Part shown: in pieces, positions 6,910 through 14,425 of the stretch
How positions within the stretch are numbered: position 1 is the first letter of the stretch
Layout: each line of letters opens with the position of its first letter
Assembly (NCBI GenBank): GCA_025935515.1
Contig: JAICVC010000010.1
Span: forward strand, 1 to 24,519
DNA: 24,519 bases
Direction of reading: 5' to 3'
DNA from: Sphingomonas sp.
GTDB lineage: Bacteria > Pseudomonadota > Alphaproteobacteria > Sphingomonadales > Sphingomonadaceae
The notes under the pieces: model-generated
Told to the model about the DNA's origin: nothing
The model's database searches: none
Seen by the model: the letters and a program-made list of their open reading frames with translations, nothing else
Program-made: the position numbers and the translations under genes

Positions 6910-8895
6910 TTAAAATCCTCGTTGTTTCATGAAGTCGATGATGCGGGTGGCAACCTTGTCCGGGGTCAGCCCGAAATGTTCGTAGGCGTCTGCGGCGGGC
7001 GCGGAGACGCCGAAGCGATCGATCCCGATCTTGAGGCCGTGGAGTCCAACATAGCGTTCCCAGCCGAAGGTGGCGCCGGCCTCGATCGACACGCGCAGGA
7101 TTTCGCGATTGCTAACGTCGGGCAGGATATCCTCGCGATAATCCCACGGCTGCGCGTCGAAGCGGTCGGTGCAGGGCATGGAGACCACGTCGGTTCCGAT
7201 GCCCTGCACTTCAAGCCGCTCCGCAGCATCGAGCGCGATTTCGACTTCAGAGCCCGTTGCAACAATGATCGCCTGACGATTGTTTTCAGATGACTTCAGT
7301 CGGTACGCGCCGCGAGCGCTCAAATTCTCTGCCGCGGCTTCGGTGCGTACCGGTCTCAGGTTCTGCCGGGTCAGCGCAAGAATGCTCGGTCCTTCGCGCT
7401 GAAGCGCCAGCGCCCAGCATTCGGCGGTCTCCACCGCGTCGGCGGGGCGAAAGACCTCGAGCTGCGGCATCGCCCGCAGGCTCTGCAGATGTTCGATCGG
7501 CTGGTGGGTGGGCCCGTCCTCGCCAAGCCCAATCGAGTCATGGGTCATCACGTAAACGACCCGCGCCTTCTGCAATGCGCTGAGCCGGATGGCCGGGCGA
7601 GCATAATCGGTGAAGACCAGGAAGGTGCCGCCGTAGGGGATGACGCCGCCGTGCAGCGCCATGCCGTTCATCGCCGCAGACATGCCGAACTCGCGGATGC
7701 CGTAATAGATGTAGCGGCCGCCATAATTTTCGGGCGTAAGCGGCTCGATATTCCTGGTTTTTGTATTGTTTGAGCCGGTGAGGTCGGCCGACCCGCCGAT
7801 GGTTGCCGGGATCGCGGCATTGATCGCCTCCAGCGCCATCTCGGACGCCTTGCGGGTCGCGACCGGCTTCAGATCGAGGAGCAGCTTGTCGAGATAGGGC
7901 TTGAGCCAGGCGTCGCTGACCTGACCGTTGAGGCGGTGCAGGAACTCGTCCTTGCGCCCGCTCGCCTCGAGCCGCTCGCTCCACAAGGCATGCTCGATGC
8001 CGCCCCGCTTGCCCGCCGCACGCCATGCCGTCAGCACGTCGTCTGGAACCGAGAAGGGCTCGTCGTCGAGCCCGAGCTCCTTGCGCGCCGCAGCGACCTC
8101 GTCCTTGCCGAGGGCGGCGCCGTGGGTCGCGGCGGTCCCCTGCTTGTTGGGGGCGCCGTAGCCGATGATCGTCTTGCACCGGATCAGGCTCGGGCGTGGA
8201 TCAGCCAGCGCTTCTTCGATCGCCCGGCTGACATCGTCGGCGCTGAGCCCGTCGCACTCGCACACATGCCATTGCGACGCCCGGTGGCGCGCCACGACGT
8301 CCTCGTTGCGGGAAAGCTCGGTGGAGCCGTCGATCGTGATGCTGTTGTCGTCCCACAGCACGATCAGCCGGCCGAGCTTCAGGTGGCCGGCAAGCCCCAC
8401 CGCCTCGTGATTGACGCCTTCCATCAGGCAACCGTCGCCGGCGATGACGAACGTTCGATGGTCGACCAGGTCGTCGCAGTAGGTCGCGTTCAAGTGCCGC
8501 TCGGCGATGGCCATGCCGACCGCCATCGCGACGCCCTGCCCCAGTGGGCCGGTGGTGACCTCGACTCCCGGCAACTCGAAATTCTCCGGGTGGCCGGCGC
8601 AAGGGCTGCCGAGCTGGCGGAAGCGCTTGATGTCGTCGAGAGTCGGCCGTTCGTACCCGGTGAGGTAGAGCAGCGCATAGATCAGCATCGACCCATGGCC
8701 CGCCGACAGGACGAAGCGGTCGCGGTCGGGCCAGCGAGGGTCCGCCGCGTGGAACTTCAAATGGCGCGTGAACAAGGCGGTCGCCGCGTCGGCCATGCCC
8801 ATCGGCATTCCGGGATGGCCTGAATTCGCGGCCTCGACCGCATCCATCGCAAGTGCGCGGATGGCGTTGGCGAGGCGGCGGTCGGTCGGCTGCAT
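6910..8895 (-). CDS. tkt: Transketolase
   Basis: TPP- and Mg-dependent transfer of two-carbon units between sugar phosphates in the non-oxidative pentose phosphate pathway. 661 aa, the usual size. The N-terminal TPP domain shows NSGHPGMPMGMAD, LSAGHGSMLIYALL and the GDGCLMEGVNHEA TPP motif ending in DDNSITIDG. The central Pyr domain carries IGLGEDGPTHQPIEHL, and the C-domain ends VATRIIDFMKQRGF. A GGAG element lies 5 nt before the ATG at 8895. It is the first gene of the minus-strand operon tkt-gap-pgk-VOC-fba-thiE, and a strong hairpin lies in its leader. A distal thiamine gene fits its cofactor need. Confidence 0.98.
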   Translation of the reverse strand: MQPTDRRLANAIRALAMDAVEAANSGHPGMPMGMADAATALFTRHLKFHAADPRWPDRDRFVLSAGHGSMLIYALLYLTGYERPTLDDIKRFRQLGSPCAGHPENFELPGVEVTTGPLGQGVAMAVGMAIAERHLNATYCDDLVDHRTFVIAGDGCLMEGVNHEAVGLAGHLKLGRLIVLWDDNSITIDGSTELSRNEDVVARHRASQWHVCECDGLSADDVSRAIEEALADPRPSLIRCKTIIGYGAPNKQGTAATHGAALGKDEVAAARKELGLDDEPFSVPDDVLTAWRAAGKRGGIEHALWSERLEASGRKDEFLHRLNGQVSDAWLKPYLDKLLLDLKPVATRKASEMALEAINAAIPATIGGSADLTGSNNTKTRNIEPLTPENYGGRYIYYGIREFGMSAAMNGMALHGGVIPYGGTFLVFTDYARPAIRLSALQKARVVYVMTHDSIGLGEDGPTHQPIEHLQSLRAMPQLEVFRPADAVETAECWALALQREGPSILALTRQNLRPVRTEAAAENLSARGAYRLKSSENNRQAIIVATGSEVEIALDAAERLEVQGIGTDVVSMPCTDRFDAQPWDYREDILPDVSNREILRVSIEAGATFGWERYVGLHGLKIGIDRFGVSAPAADAYEHFGLTPDKVATRIIDFMKQRGF

Positions 8896-8918
8896 GGTGC
8901 TCCGCTTATGGGGTTCGA

Positions 8919-8940
8919 GCCGCCCGCGAGTGCGGGCGGC
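8919..8940 (-). promoter_or_regulatory. Strong hairpin in tkt leader
   Basis: A perfect 9-bp stem GCCGCCCGC/GCGGGCGGC with loop GAGT, 24-45 nt upstream of the tkt start. A second pairing (GAGCCG 8917-8922 with CGGCTC 8946-8951) overlaps it and could compete. No U-tract follows on either strand, so a simple intrinsic terminator is unlikely. An mRNA-leader control or stability element is possible but unproven. Confidence 0.4.
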
Positions 8941-9029
8941 GATGCGGCTCCATTAGCCGCCCTGCCGGGGAGGTCAAATCGCCGCTTGGGCGCTTGCCCG
9001 CCATTGCCAACTTGCGTAGCGGTGTACGG

Positions 9030-9203
9030 ATGGACGACGGGGAGATCAACTCGGCACTGGATCGCGCCGAACGCGCGCTCCAGCGGATCGAACGCGCGCT
9101 CGCCGCTCAGCAACCGGCCGCCGGCCGCGACGACGAGCTCCGCGCCAAGGTGCGCGAAGTGGTCGAGGAGCTGGACGAGCTGATCCGCGAGGCTGCCGCC
9201 TGA
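9030..9203 (+). CDS. Small coiled-coil protein upstream of zapA
   Basis: A 57-aa hypothetical protein, acidic and helical throughout, with heptad-like spacing in ALDRAERALQRIERALA and VREVVEELDELIREAA separated by a short polar linker. No family is recognised. Its TGA (9201-9203) shares one base with the zapA ATG (9203-9205), so translation is almost certainly coupled to zapA. The ATG at 9030 is chosen because the frame further upstream runs through the tkt leader and gives Arg/Gly-rich shadow sequence. Given the context a role near the divisome is conceivable, but this is inference. Confidence 0.75.
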   Translation: MDDGEINSALDRAERALQRIERALAAQQPAAGRDDELRAKVREVVEELDELIREAAA

Positions 9204-9541
9204 TGGCGCAGATGGTCGACCTGACGATCGCCGGACGCACCTATCAGGTCGCCTGCCGCGAGGGCGAAGAGGAGAATCTGCGTGCCGCGGCCCGGCTGGT
9301 CGACGGCAAGAGCCGCGAGGCGCTCGCCGGGCTCGGCACGTTGAGCGAGGCACGCCAGTTCCTGTTCGCCTCGCTGCTGCTCGCCGACCAGCTGGTCGAC
9401 GACAAGCCGCAAGCTGCGGCTGCCGCACCGCCCCCGCCGCCGCAACGTCCGGACCCGGCGCTGGTCCTGCGCGCCGAAGCGCTCGCTGACCGCCTCGAAT
9501 CTCTGGCGATGGCGCTTGAGAACGAGTCTTCAAATCCCTAG
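9203..9541 (+). CDS. zapA: Cell division protein ZapA
   Basis: ZapA binds and bundles FtsZ at the division ring. 112 aa, family-like size. The N-terminal ZapA domain shows VDLTIAGRTYQVACREGEEENLR-type sequence (about residues 5-27) and RAAARLVDGK, then a helix ARQFLFASLLLADQL. A Pro/Ala-rich linker with PPPPP (about 76-80) precedes a final helix. It overlaps the 57-aa coiled-coil gene by one base and is followed by 6S RNA and 5-FTHF cyclo-ligase, the classic conserved order. Confidence 0.93.
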   Translation: MAQMVDLTIAGRTYQVACREGEEENLRAAARLVDGKSREALAGLGTLSEARQFLFASLLLADQLVDDKPQAAAAAPPPPPQRPDPALVLRAEALADRLESLAMALENESSNP

Positions 9542-9549
9542 ATCCCGAG

Positions 9550-9705
9550 GCGACGGGCACTACCCGGTGCGAGCCTTCGGAAAATCCCTGAGGCGATAGA
9601 ACATCCTAGGGAGCTGTCCCTGCCCCGGTCACGAGGGGATCCTCGGGGTCGGGAGCATACGGCGCCCACCTGACGTTTTGGCGTCAGAGGATTTTAGGGC
9701 AAACG
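9550..9705 (+). ncRNA. ssrS: 6S RNA
   Basis: The 212-nt gap between zapA and 5-formyltetrahydrofolate cyclo-ligase is where 6S RNA lies in many proteobacteria. The sequence here has a 6S-like block TCCCTGAGGCGATAGA (compare CCCCUGAGCCGAU in the E. coli RNA) and long-range complementarity between AAAATCC-CTGA-GGCG (about 9581-9595) and CGTCAGAGGATTTT (9682-9695). A GC-rich inner hairpin lies around 9621-9655. 6S RNA mimics an open promoter and binds sigma-70 RNA polymerase. The exact ends cannot be fixed by eye; the given limits are approximate. Confidence 0.72.
9670..9695 (+). terminator. Terminator-like hairpin at the 3' end of 6S RNA
   Basis: A perfect 6-bp stem CTGACG/CGTCAG around TTTTGG, followed by AGGATTTT. 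It may end 6S transcription. The same 3' arm can instead pair with the 5' part of 6S RNA, so it may be an alternative fold rather than a terminator. Confidence 0.35.
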
Positions 9706-9753
9706 GCCATGGTGGTCCCGTCACCTCCCTTTTTTCCTGGGCCGCGGCCTGAG

Positions 9754-10326
9754 ATGCAGCCGTTGTCCAAGGAATCGCTGCGGACGGCGGCGCTGGACGC
9801 GCGCAAGGCGTTCGTCCGCACCCTGTCCGACGGCGAACGCGCACTGCTCGAGGAGCGGCTCGCCCGGAATCTCACCTCTTTGTGCGCGGAGGCCAGGGTC
9901 GTCGGCGGCTATGCGCCGCTCGGGTCGGAGATCAGCCCGCTGCTGGCGATGGAGGAAGCCCGCGCGATCGGCCGCATCGTCGCCTTCCCCGCTTTCGATC
10001 ATCCCGCCAAGCCGTTCCGCTTTCGGGCCGGCGACCCGCTCGAGGCCGGGCCGTTCGGGATCATGCAGCCAAAGCCGCGCACTCCGGTGGTCGAGCCCGA
10101 CCTCATCCTCGTGCCGTTGATCGCCATCGATGGCGCCGGAACGCGGCTCGGCCGCGGCAAGGGGCATTACGACCGCGCGCTCGTCCGGCTCAGGAAAAGC
10201 CGCGCGCGGCTGGTCGGCATCGGCTGGGCGCTCCAGCGGCTCACCGAAACCATCCCGGCCGACGAATGGGACGTCCCACTCGACGCCTTCGCCTCGCCCG
10301 AGGGTCTCGAACTGTTCAAGCACTGA
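9754..10326 (+). CDS. 5-formyltetrahydrofolate cyclo-ligase
   Basis: Converts 5-formyl-THF to 5,10-methenyl-THF with ATP, recycling a folate storage form. 190 aa, cytosolic. Landmarks are VGGYAPLGSEI near residue 50, DLILVPLIAID, and the signature GTRLGRGKGHYDR, which binds ATP and substrate phosphate. The ATG at 9754 (MQPLSKESLR) is preferred to the upstream ATG at 9709, whose extra residues are Pro-rich and overlap the end of 6S RNA. No clear SD is seen. The gene follows zapA and 6S RNA. Confidence 0.93.
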   Translation: MQPLSKESLRTAALDARKAFVRTLSDGERALLEERLARNLTSLCAEARVVGGYAPLGSEISPLLAMEEARAIGRIVAFPAFDHPAKPFRFRAGDPLEAGPFGIMQPKPRTPVVEPDLILVPLIAIDGAGTRLGRGKGHYDRALVRLRKSRARLVGIGWALQRLTETIPADEWDVPLDAFASPEGLELFKH

Positions 10327-10479
10327 CCGGGGCGTGACGCCAAAAGCACACTTTGACCCAATCCGCGGTCAGCAACCCTTGTTCGATAATCTTCGCGGAA
10401 ACTCTCCTTCTTTTACCGGGACTTAAATGTTAGCGTGCAAATGCTCGCGATCGAAACACGGTCGCGATAGAGGTGCGTT

Positions 10480-10629
10480 ATGCGTAAGAAGACTTTCGCA
10501 GTCGCCGTCATTGCCGGCCTCAGCATCATTTTGTTCGTCGCCATGCGCAGCGAAAACCGCGCCGACGCCGCCGCCGGCAATTGCTACGCCTCGCCGCAGG
10601 GGCCATCGGCACCGACAATTTGTCAGTAG
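10480..10629 (+). CDS. Small secreted or membrane-anchored protein, 49 aa
   Basis: A short ORF that starts MRKKTFAVAVIAGLSIILF, a positively charged start plus one hydrophobic segment, so a signal peptide or a single N-terminal anchor. The mature part is small and polar with two cysteines (GNCYAS near the middle and ICQ at the end), which could form a disulfide in the periplasm. AGAGG lies 6 nt before the ATG, a good SD. It sits in a 348-nt space between 5-FTHF ligase and DUF2842. No family is recognised. Confidence 0.55.
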   Translation: MRKKTFAVAVIAGLSIILFVAMRSENRADAAAGNCYASPQGPSAPTICQ

Positions 10630-10674
10630 GGCGAATTTAAAGACCGGCACCTCGTCCGCTGCTATCTGCGCGGC

Positions 10675-10905
10675 ATGACCCAGCCCTCCGCGCGAACCCT
10701 GATCGGAATCGTCCTGATCCTGCTGTTGATCGTGGTCTGGGCGGCGTTCGTCGCAAGCCTGGCGCAAGTCATCGGGGGCTGGCCTATTCTCGTTCAGGCT
10801 GCATTCTATCTAATCATGGGAATAGTCTGGATTATCCCGCTGAAACCGCTGGTTAGATGGATTCAGACCGGCTCGTTCCGGGACGGTCAATCGGGACAAG
10901 ATTGA
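10675..10905 (+). CDS. DUF2842 membrane protein
   Basis: A 76-aa inner-membrane protein of the DUF2842 family, which is typical of alphaproteobacteria; function unknown. Two hydrophobic helices are seen, about residues 8-32 (IGIVLILLLIVVWAAFVASL) and 38-56 (ILVQAAFYLIMGIVWIIPL), followed by the family-typical PLVRWI and a short polar tail. The sigma-70-like promoter for the next gene overlaps its stop codon. Confidence 0.85.
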   Translation: MTQPSARTLIGIVLILLLIVVWAAFVASLAQVIGGWPILVQAAFYLIMGIVWIIPLKPLVRWIQTGSFRDGQSGQD

Positions 10906-10930
10906 AACATCTGTATTAGCTGGCTATAAC
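10902..10930 (+). promoter_or_regulatory. Near-consensus sigma-70 promoter for the cell-wall hydrolase
   Basis: TTGAAA (10902-10907), 17-nt spacer, TATAAC (10925-10930). Transcription would begin near 10937, only a few bases before the ATG at 10940, which implies a leaderless or almost leaderless mRNA unless the start codon is the in-frame ATG at 10979. Confidence 0.6.
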
Positions 10931-10939
10931 ACTTAACAC

Positions 10940-12061
10940 ATGACTCAGGGTCACGCTCTCACTCGCCCGCTCGACGGGATGCGCCAGTCACTGGCGCGCG
11001 CGCAGGAGCGCGGCGCGGCGCTGTGGCGCGCCCATCCGCGCGAGACGCTGGGGCTAGGCCTGTTCGGGCTTGTGGCACTCTCGGCGATCGCGTCGACCGC
11101 CGTTACTCCCCTCGGTTCGGGCCGCGCACGCGCTGCGCCCCCGGCGCCGCCGCCGCTGATCATGCGCGAGATCGCGCCGGACCAGGCGGTGAAGGTCAAT
11201 GCCGAGATCCCGCTGGCCGGCGGGCCGAACCCCGTGGCCCTGCCGTTCGTCTTGAAAGGCGATGCGGCCTCGCGGAGCCAGGCGCTGAACTGCCTCGCGA
11301 GCGCGGTCTATTACGAGGCGGGCAATCAGGATGAGAATGGGGCGCGCGCGGTCGCCCAGGTCGTCCTGAACCGCGTTCGTCACCCGGCCTTCCCGGCCAG
11401 CGTCTGCGGCGTGGTCTATGAAGGCTCGACCCGCGCGACCGGATGCCAGTTCACCTTTACCTGCGACGGATCGCTCAATCGGCAGCCCGACGCGGATGGT
11501 TGGCGCCGCGCCACGCGAATCGCTCGCGAGGCCCTCGGCGGAGCGGTCTATTCCCCGATCGGCTGGGCGACCCACTATCACGCGGATTATGTCGTGCCCT
11601 ACTGGGCCTCGACCATGGCGAAGAACGCCGTCGTCGGCGCACATTTGTTCTATCGCTGGTCCGGCGGCTGGGGTCAGCCGAGCGTGTTCAGCAAGGCCTA
11701 TGGCGGGCATGAACCGAACGCAGCGGCGCTTCGGATTGCAGCTCTCGCCGTCCCGCACATCACCCCGGTTTACGGCCAGGGCGAGGTCGCGCAGGCGATC
11801 AAGGAGATTCCCGGCGCCGAGCCGCTGAAGCTCGCCCCCTCGCTGCGCGGCGACAAGCGCGTCGCCGTGCGCTTCAACCTCGCCGCCCGCAAGGCCTCAG
11901 ACGAAGCGACGCACGAGGATTATGCCAAGAAGTTCGAGGCCTCGGACAATCTCAAATGGTCGTTGTCGAGCGACACCGTCGCCGACAATCAGCAGCCGCT
12001 GGGCAAACCCGCGCTGACTGCTTCGCTCGCGACTTCGACCGGGGCCTCAGGCCAGCGCTAG
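10940..12061 (+). CDS. Cell wall hydrolase, SleB/CwlJ type (Hydrolase_2)
   Basis: Predicted peptidoglycan hydrolase of 373 aa. One membrane segment (about 37-55) would place the enzyme in the periplasm. The SleB-like domain begins at ALNCLASAVYYEAGNQ, with candidate catalytic E126, then GARAVAQVVLNRVRHP, SVCGVVYEG, CQFTFTCDG and ATHYHADYV, about 110-240. The C-terminal 130 residues are low-complexity and polar. An alternative start at 10979 (MRQSLARAQ) is possible. Its TAG is interleaved with the stop codon of the convergent J-domain gene (shared CTAG at 12058-12061). Confidence 0.9.
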   Translation: MTQGHALTRPLDGMRQSLARAQERGAALWRAHPRETLGLGLFGLVALSAIASTAVTPLGSGRARAAPPAPPPLIMREIAPDQAVKVNAEIPLAGGPNPVALPFVLKGDAASRSQALNCLASAVYYEAGNQDENGARAVAQVVLNRVRHPAFPASVCGVVYEGSTRATGCQFTFTCDGSLNRQPDADGWRRATRIAREALGGAVYSPIGWATHYHADYVVPYWASTMAKNAVVGAHLFYRWSGGWGQPSVFSKAYGGHEPNAAALRIAALAVPHITPVYGQGEVAQAIKEIPGAEPLKLAPSLRGDKRVAVRFNLAARKASDEATHEDYAKKFEASDNLKWSLSSDTVADNQQPLGKPALTASLATSTGASGQR

Positions 12062-12822
12062 TCGTCCCCTGCCGGCGCCCGTTGAAGCGCCGGCGCAAGG
12101 CCAAGCTCAACCCTGAGGCGAATTTGATCGAGCCGTCCGTCGATGGCGACGGAGTCGTCGGACAATGCCGCCGCGCCGCTCCAGATCCGCCCGGTGACGG
12201 CGAGCTCGCTGAACGGCCCCTGGTCGCGTAGCGGATCACGGTCCTGGAGCTGCACGACCGCATCGTCGAATGCCGCGCAGCGGTCGAGCTGGGCGAGGCT
12301 CGGCTGGGTCCTCAGCCGATGGTGGCAATCGCGGCTCGTCCGGGCCAGCGCCATTTCATCGCTGGTCCGCGACAAGCGAAGCGCGTCCCGAACCGAGCCG
12401 TCGATCGCAGCGACATCGAGCGGCTGGTTCATCGGGTCATTGCGGACCGCAACCGCCTTTCCCTGCCCTCCCGGCGACCTCGATGCCGCGCCCGCAGGCG
12501 CGAGCTCCGCCAGCGGCGCCATCGGAGTCTGCGATACCAGCAGGCCAATCGTCGCGGCGGCGAGCATAAACGCGAAGATCAGCCAGCCGCGCTCCCGAGG
12601 CGGCGCTGGCCAATCCTCATTGAGCTCGAGCGGATCTCTGAGGTGCCGCTCGGCGCGAATTTCCCGATAAGCCTTCGTGATCTCGGCGGCGCGCCGCCCA
12701 TCGCCCCCCTCGCGGTCGGGATGATGCTCCTTGATGAGCCGCTTGTACGCCTGTTCGATCGCGTTCGCGTCGGCGCCCGGCTCGAGGCCCAAAGCGGCAT
12801 AAGCGGAAGCGTCGGCGGACAT
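12058..12822 (-). CDS. J-domain (DnaJ-like) membrane protein
   Basis: A 254-aa protein with an N-terminal J domain (about 5-58) carrying the HPD motif at 34-36, which stimulates the ATPase of a DnaK-type partner. It lacks the Gly/Phe and zinc-finger regions of true DnaJ. A single membrane segment follows at about 79-97 (GWLIFAFMLAAATIGLLVS), so the J domain should face the cytoplasm and the rest the periplasm. The C-terminal part (about 130-250) has no recognised domain. The client is unknown. It ends in a shared CTAG with the hydrolase gene. Confidence 0.85.
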   Translation of the reverse strand: MSADASAYAALGLEPGADANAIEQAYKRLIKEHHPDREGGDGRRAAEITKAYREIRAERHLRDPLELNEDWPAPPRERGWLIFAFMLAAATIGLLVSQTPMAPLAELAPAGAASRSPGGQGKAVAVRNDPMNQPLDVAAIDGSVRDALRLSRTSDEMALARTSRDCHHRLRTQPSLAQLDRCAAFDDAVVQLQDRDPLRDQGPFSELAVTGRIWSGAAALSDDSVAIDGRLDQIRLRVELGLAPALQRAPAGDD

Positions 12823-12861
12823 CAGTCGCCGGTGGTATCCACTCCGGACATGCGTGAAAAG

Positions 12862-12938
<77 letters not shown>

Positions 12939-12959
12939 GTTTTTGGCGTGGGCGGCGAC

Positions 12960-14201
12960 CTAGGAGGGGTGCTTTGGAGTGTCAACCATCGCTGGCTGCA
13001 TTTCCTGCCGCTCGTCTTCTTCTTCCTCGTTCGGGTCCCCGACGTGGGTCAAGGTCCCGTGTTCGAACAGGAATCCGGCGATGTCAGGGGTACCGGCGGC
13101 GGAGAAGATCGTCTTCATGATGATCAGCAGCGGGACCGCCAGCAACGCTCCGGTGGTCCCCCATACCCACGCCCAGAAGGACAGCGAAATCAGGATTGAA
13201 AGCGGGCTGATCGTCAGCCGGTGGCCCACCACCATCGGCGTGAACAGGTTTGCCTCGATCAGGTGGAAGCTGATGAACGCGGCCGGCGGCAACAGTGCCC
13301 CCCAGACGTCCGGATAGGTCATCAGGCCGCCGAGGAAGAGCAATAGAGCGGCGACGATCGGCCCGAGGTAGGGGATGTAATTGGCGACTGCGACGATGCC
13401 GCCCCACATCACCGGCGAGGGCATTCCGAGCCACCACAGGACCAGCGCGGTCAGGCCGCCGAGGCCGATGTTGATCAGGGTAATCGTGCCGAGATAGGTC
13501 GAGGTGGCGTCCACCACCTGCTGGATCACGCGCGCGGTCGTCAGCGCCCCTTCGAAGCTACCGCGGCTGACGATCGTCTTCTTGCGCATCGCGGTCCAGC
13601 CGGCGAGGAAGAAGAAGATCACGAGCAGCGCGAAGAACAACTGGATCAGCAGATGGGGCGCGGAGCTGGTGAGCAGCCCGAGCATCGAATTGGGAGTCTC
13701 GATCCGCACCGCCCGGGTTTGCGACGACTGCGCGCCCGCGACCTCGATCTGCGAGACGGTCTTGTCGATGAACCGGTCGAGGTTCTTGTAGAGGTCGAAG
13801 ATCGGCTCAAGCGCCGAGCGCACCTTGGTGATTTTGGTCGGAACCTGAGCGACCCAGTCGCTCGCCGGCACCAGGATCGATCCGATGGCAAATATTGCAA
13901 ACAGCAGGAAGACGAGCACGCAAAGCCCCGCTGCCAGCTTCGAGGGGATGCCCCGGCGCTCGAACCATTCGAGCAAGGGGACCAGCGCAATTGCGACGAC
14001 CAGCGCGGCAGTGACCGGCATGAAGAATTCGGCGCCCATCCGCAGCGCGAATGGAAGTCCGACGATCAGGCCAATCCCGGCAATCAGTGTCAGCGAGGCG
14101 AGCAACCGGTCCCGCTTCGCAACAATCGCTTCGGCGAGCGAGCGCGCTTCGTCCGCCCGTTCAACGCCGGCCGAATGATCTTTGCGAGTTCGCGCGTCCA
14201 T
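12960..14201 (-). CDS. AI-2E family transporter (YdiK/TqsA-like permease)
   Basis: A 413-aa inner-membrane protein of the AI-2E transporter family. About eight hydrophobic helices are seen: two near the N-terminus, then FVLVFLLFAIFAIGSI-type helix three, a long soluble loop (about 125-195), and a C-terminal cluster with the family signature ANYIPYLGPIVAALLLFLGG and HLIEANLFTPMVVGHRL. The C-terminal tail is acidic (EEEEDE). The ATG at 14201 is chosen; a TTG eight codons upstream is also in frame, with no better SD. Members export autoinducer-2 or unrelated solutes, or act as Na+/H+ antiporters, so the substrate is open. It lies between two tRNA genes on the same strand. Confidence 0.9.
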   Translation of the reverse strand: MDARTRKDHSAGVERADEARSLAEAIVAKRDRLLASLTLIAGIGLIVGLPFALRMGAEFFMPVTAALVVAIALVPLLEWFERRGIPSKLAAGLCVLVFLLFAIFAIGSILVPASDWVAQVPTKITKVRSALEPIFDLYKNLDRFIDKTVSQIEVAGAQSSQTRAVRIETPNSMLGLLTSSAPHLLIQLFFALLVIFFFLAGWTAMRKKTIVSRGSFEGALTTARVIQQVVDATSTYLGTITLINIGLGGLTALVLWWLGMPSPVMWGGIVAVANYIPYLGPIVAALLLFLGGLMTYPDVWGALLPPAAFISFHLIEANLFTPMVVGHRLTISPLSILISLSFWAWVWGTTGALLAVPLLIIMKTIFSAAGTPDIAGFLFEHGTLTHVGDPNEEEEDERQEMQPAMVDTPKHPS

Positions 14202-14253
14202 CAACGCAGCATATCGCTGGTCCAAACGCGCGGCTAGCGGATTAGCGCGCGGT

Positions 14254-14339
14254 TGGTGCCCCTGGTCCGACTCGAACGGACACTCCGGTGAAGGAACTCG
14301 ATTTTGAGTCGAGCGCGTCTACCATTCCGCCACAGGGGC
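14254..14339 (-). tRNA. tRNA-Leu (CAA)
   Basis: 86 nt with encoded CCA and a long variable arm, as expected for a class II tRNA. Acceptor GCCCCTG pairs with CAGGGGC, the anticodon stem is CTCGA/TCGAG with loop CTCAAAA (anticodon CAA), and the T loop is TTCGAGT. Discriminator base A fits Leu. Confidence 0.96.
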
Positions 14340-14425
14340 CCCGCAGCCCGGCTTAGCTAGCGACGCCTTCGGCGCCTTGCAAACTCTTCACGGAGCATCG
14401 ACGGGCCGACCGCGTTTTCCGTCAC

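Noticed and set aside
14202..14225. TTG start for the AI-2E transporter at 14225
   Set aside because: In frame but no SD and no conserved residues are gained; the ATG at 14201 is sufficient. It cannot be fully excluded.
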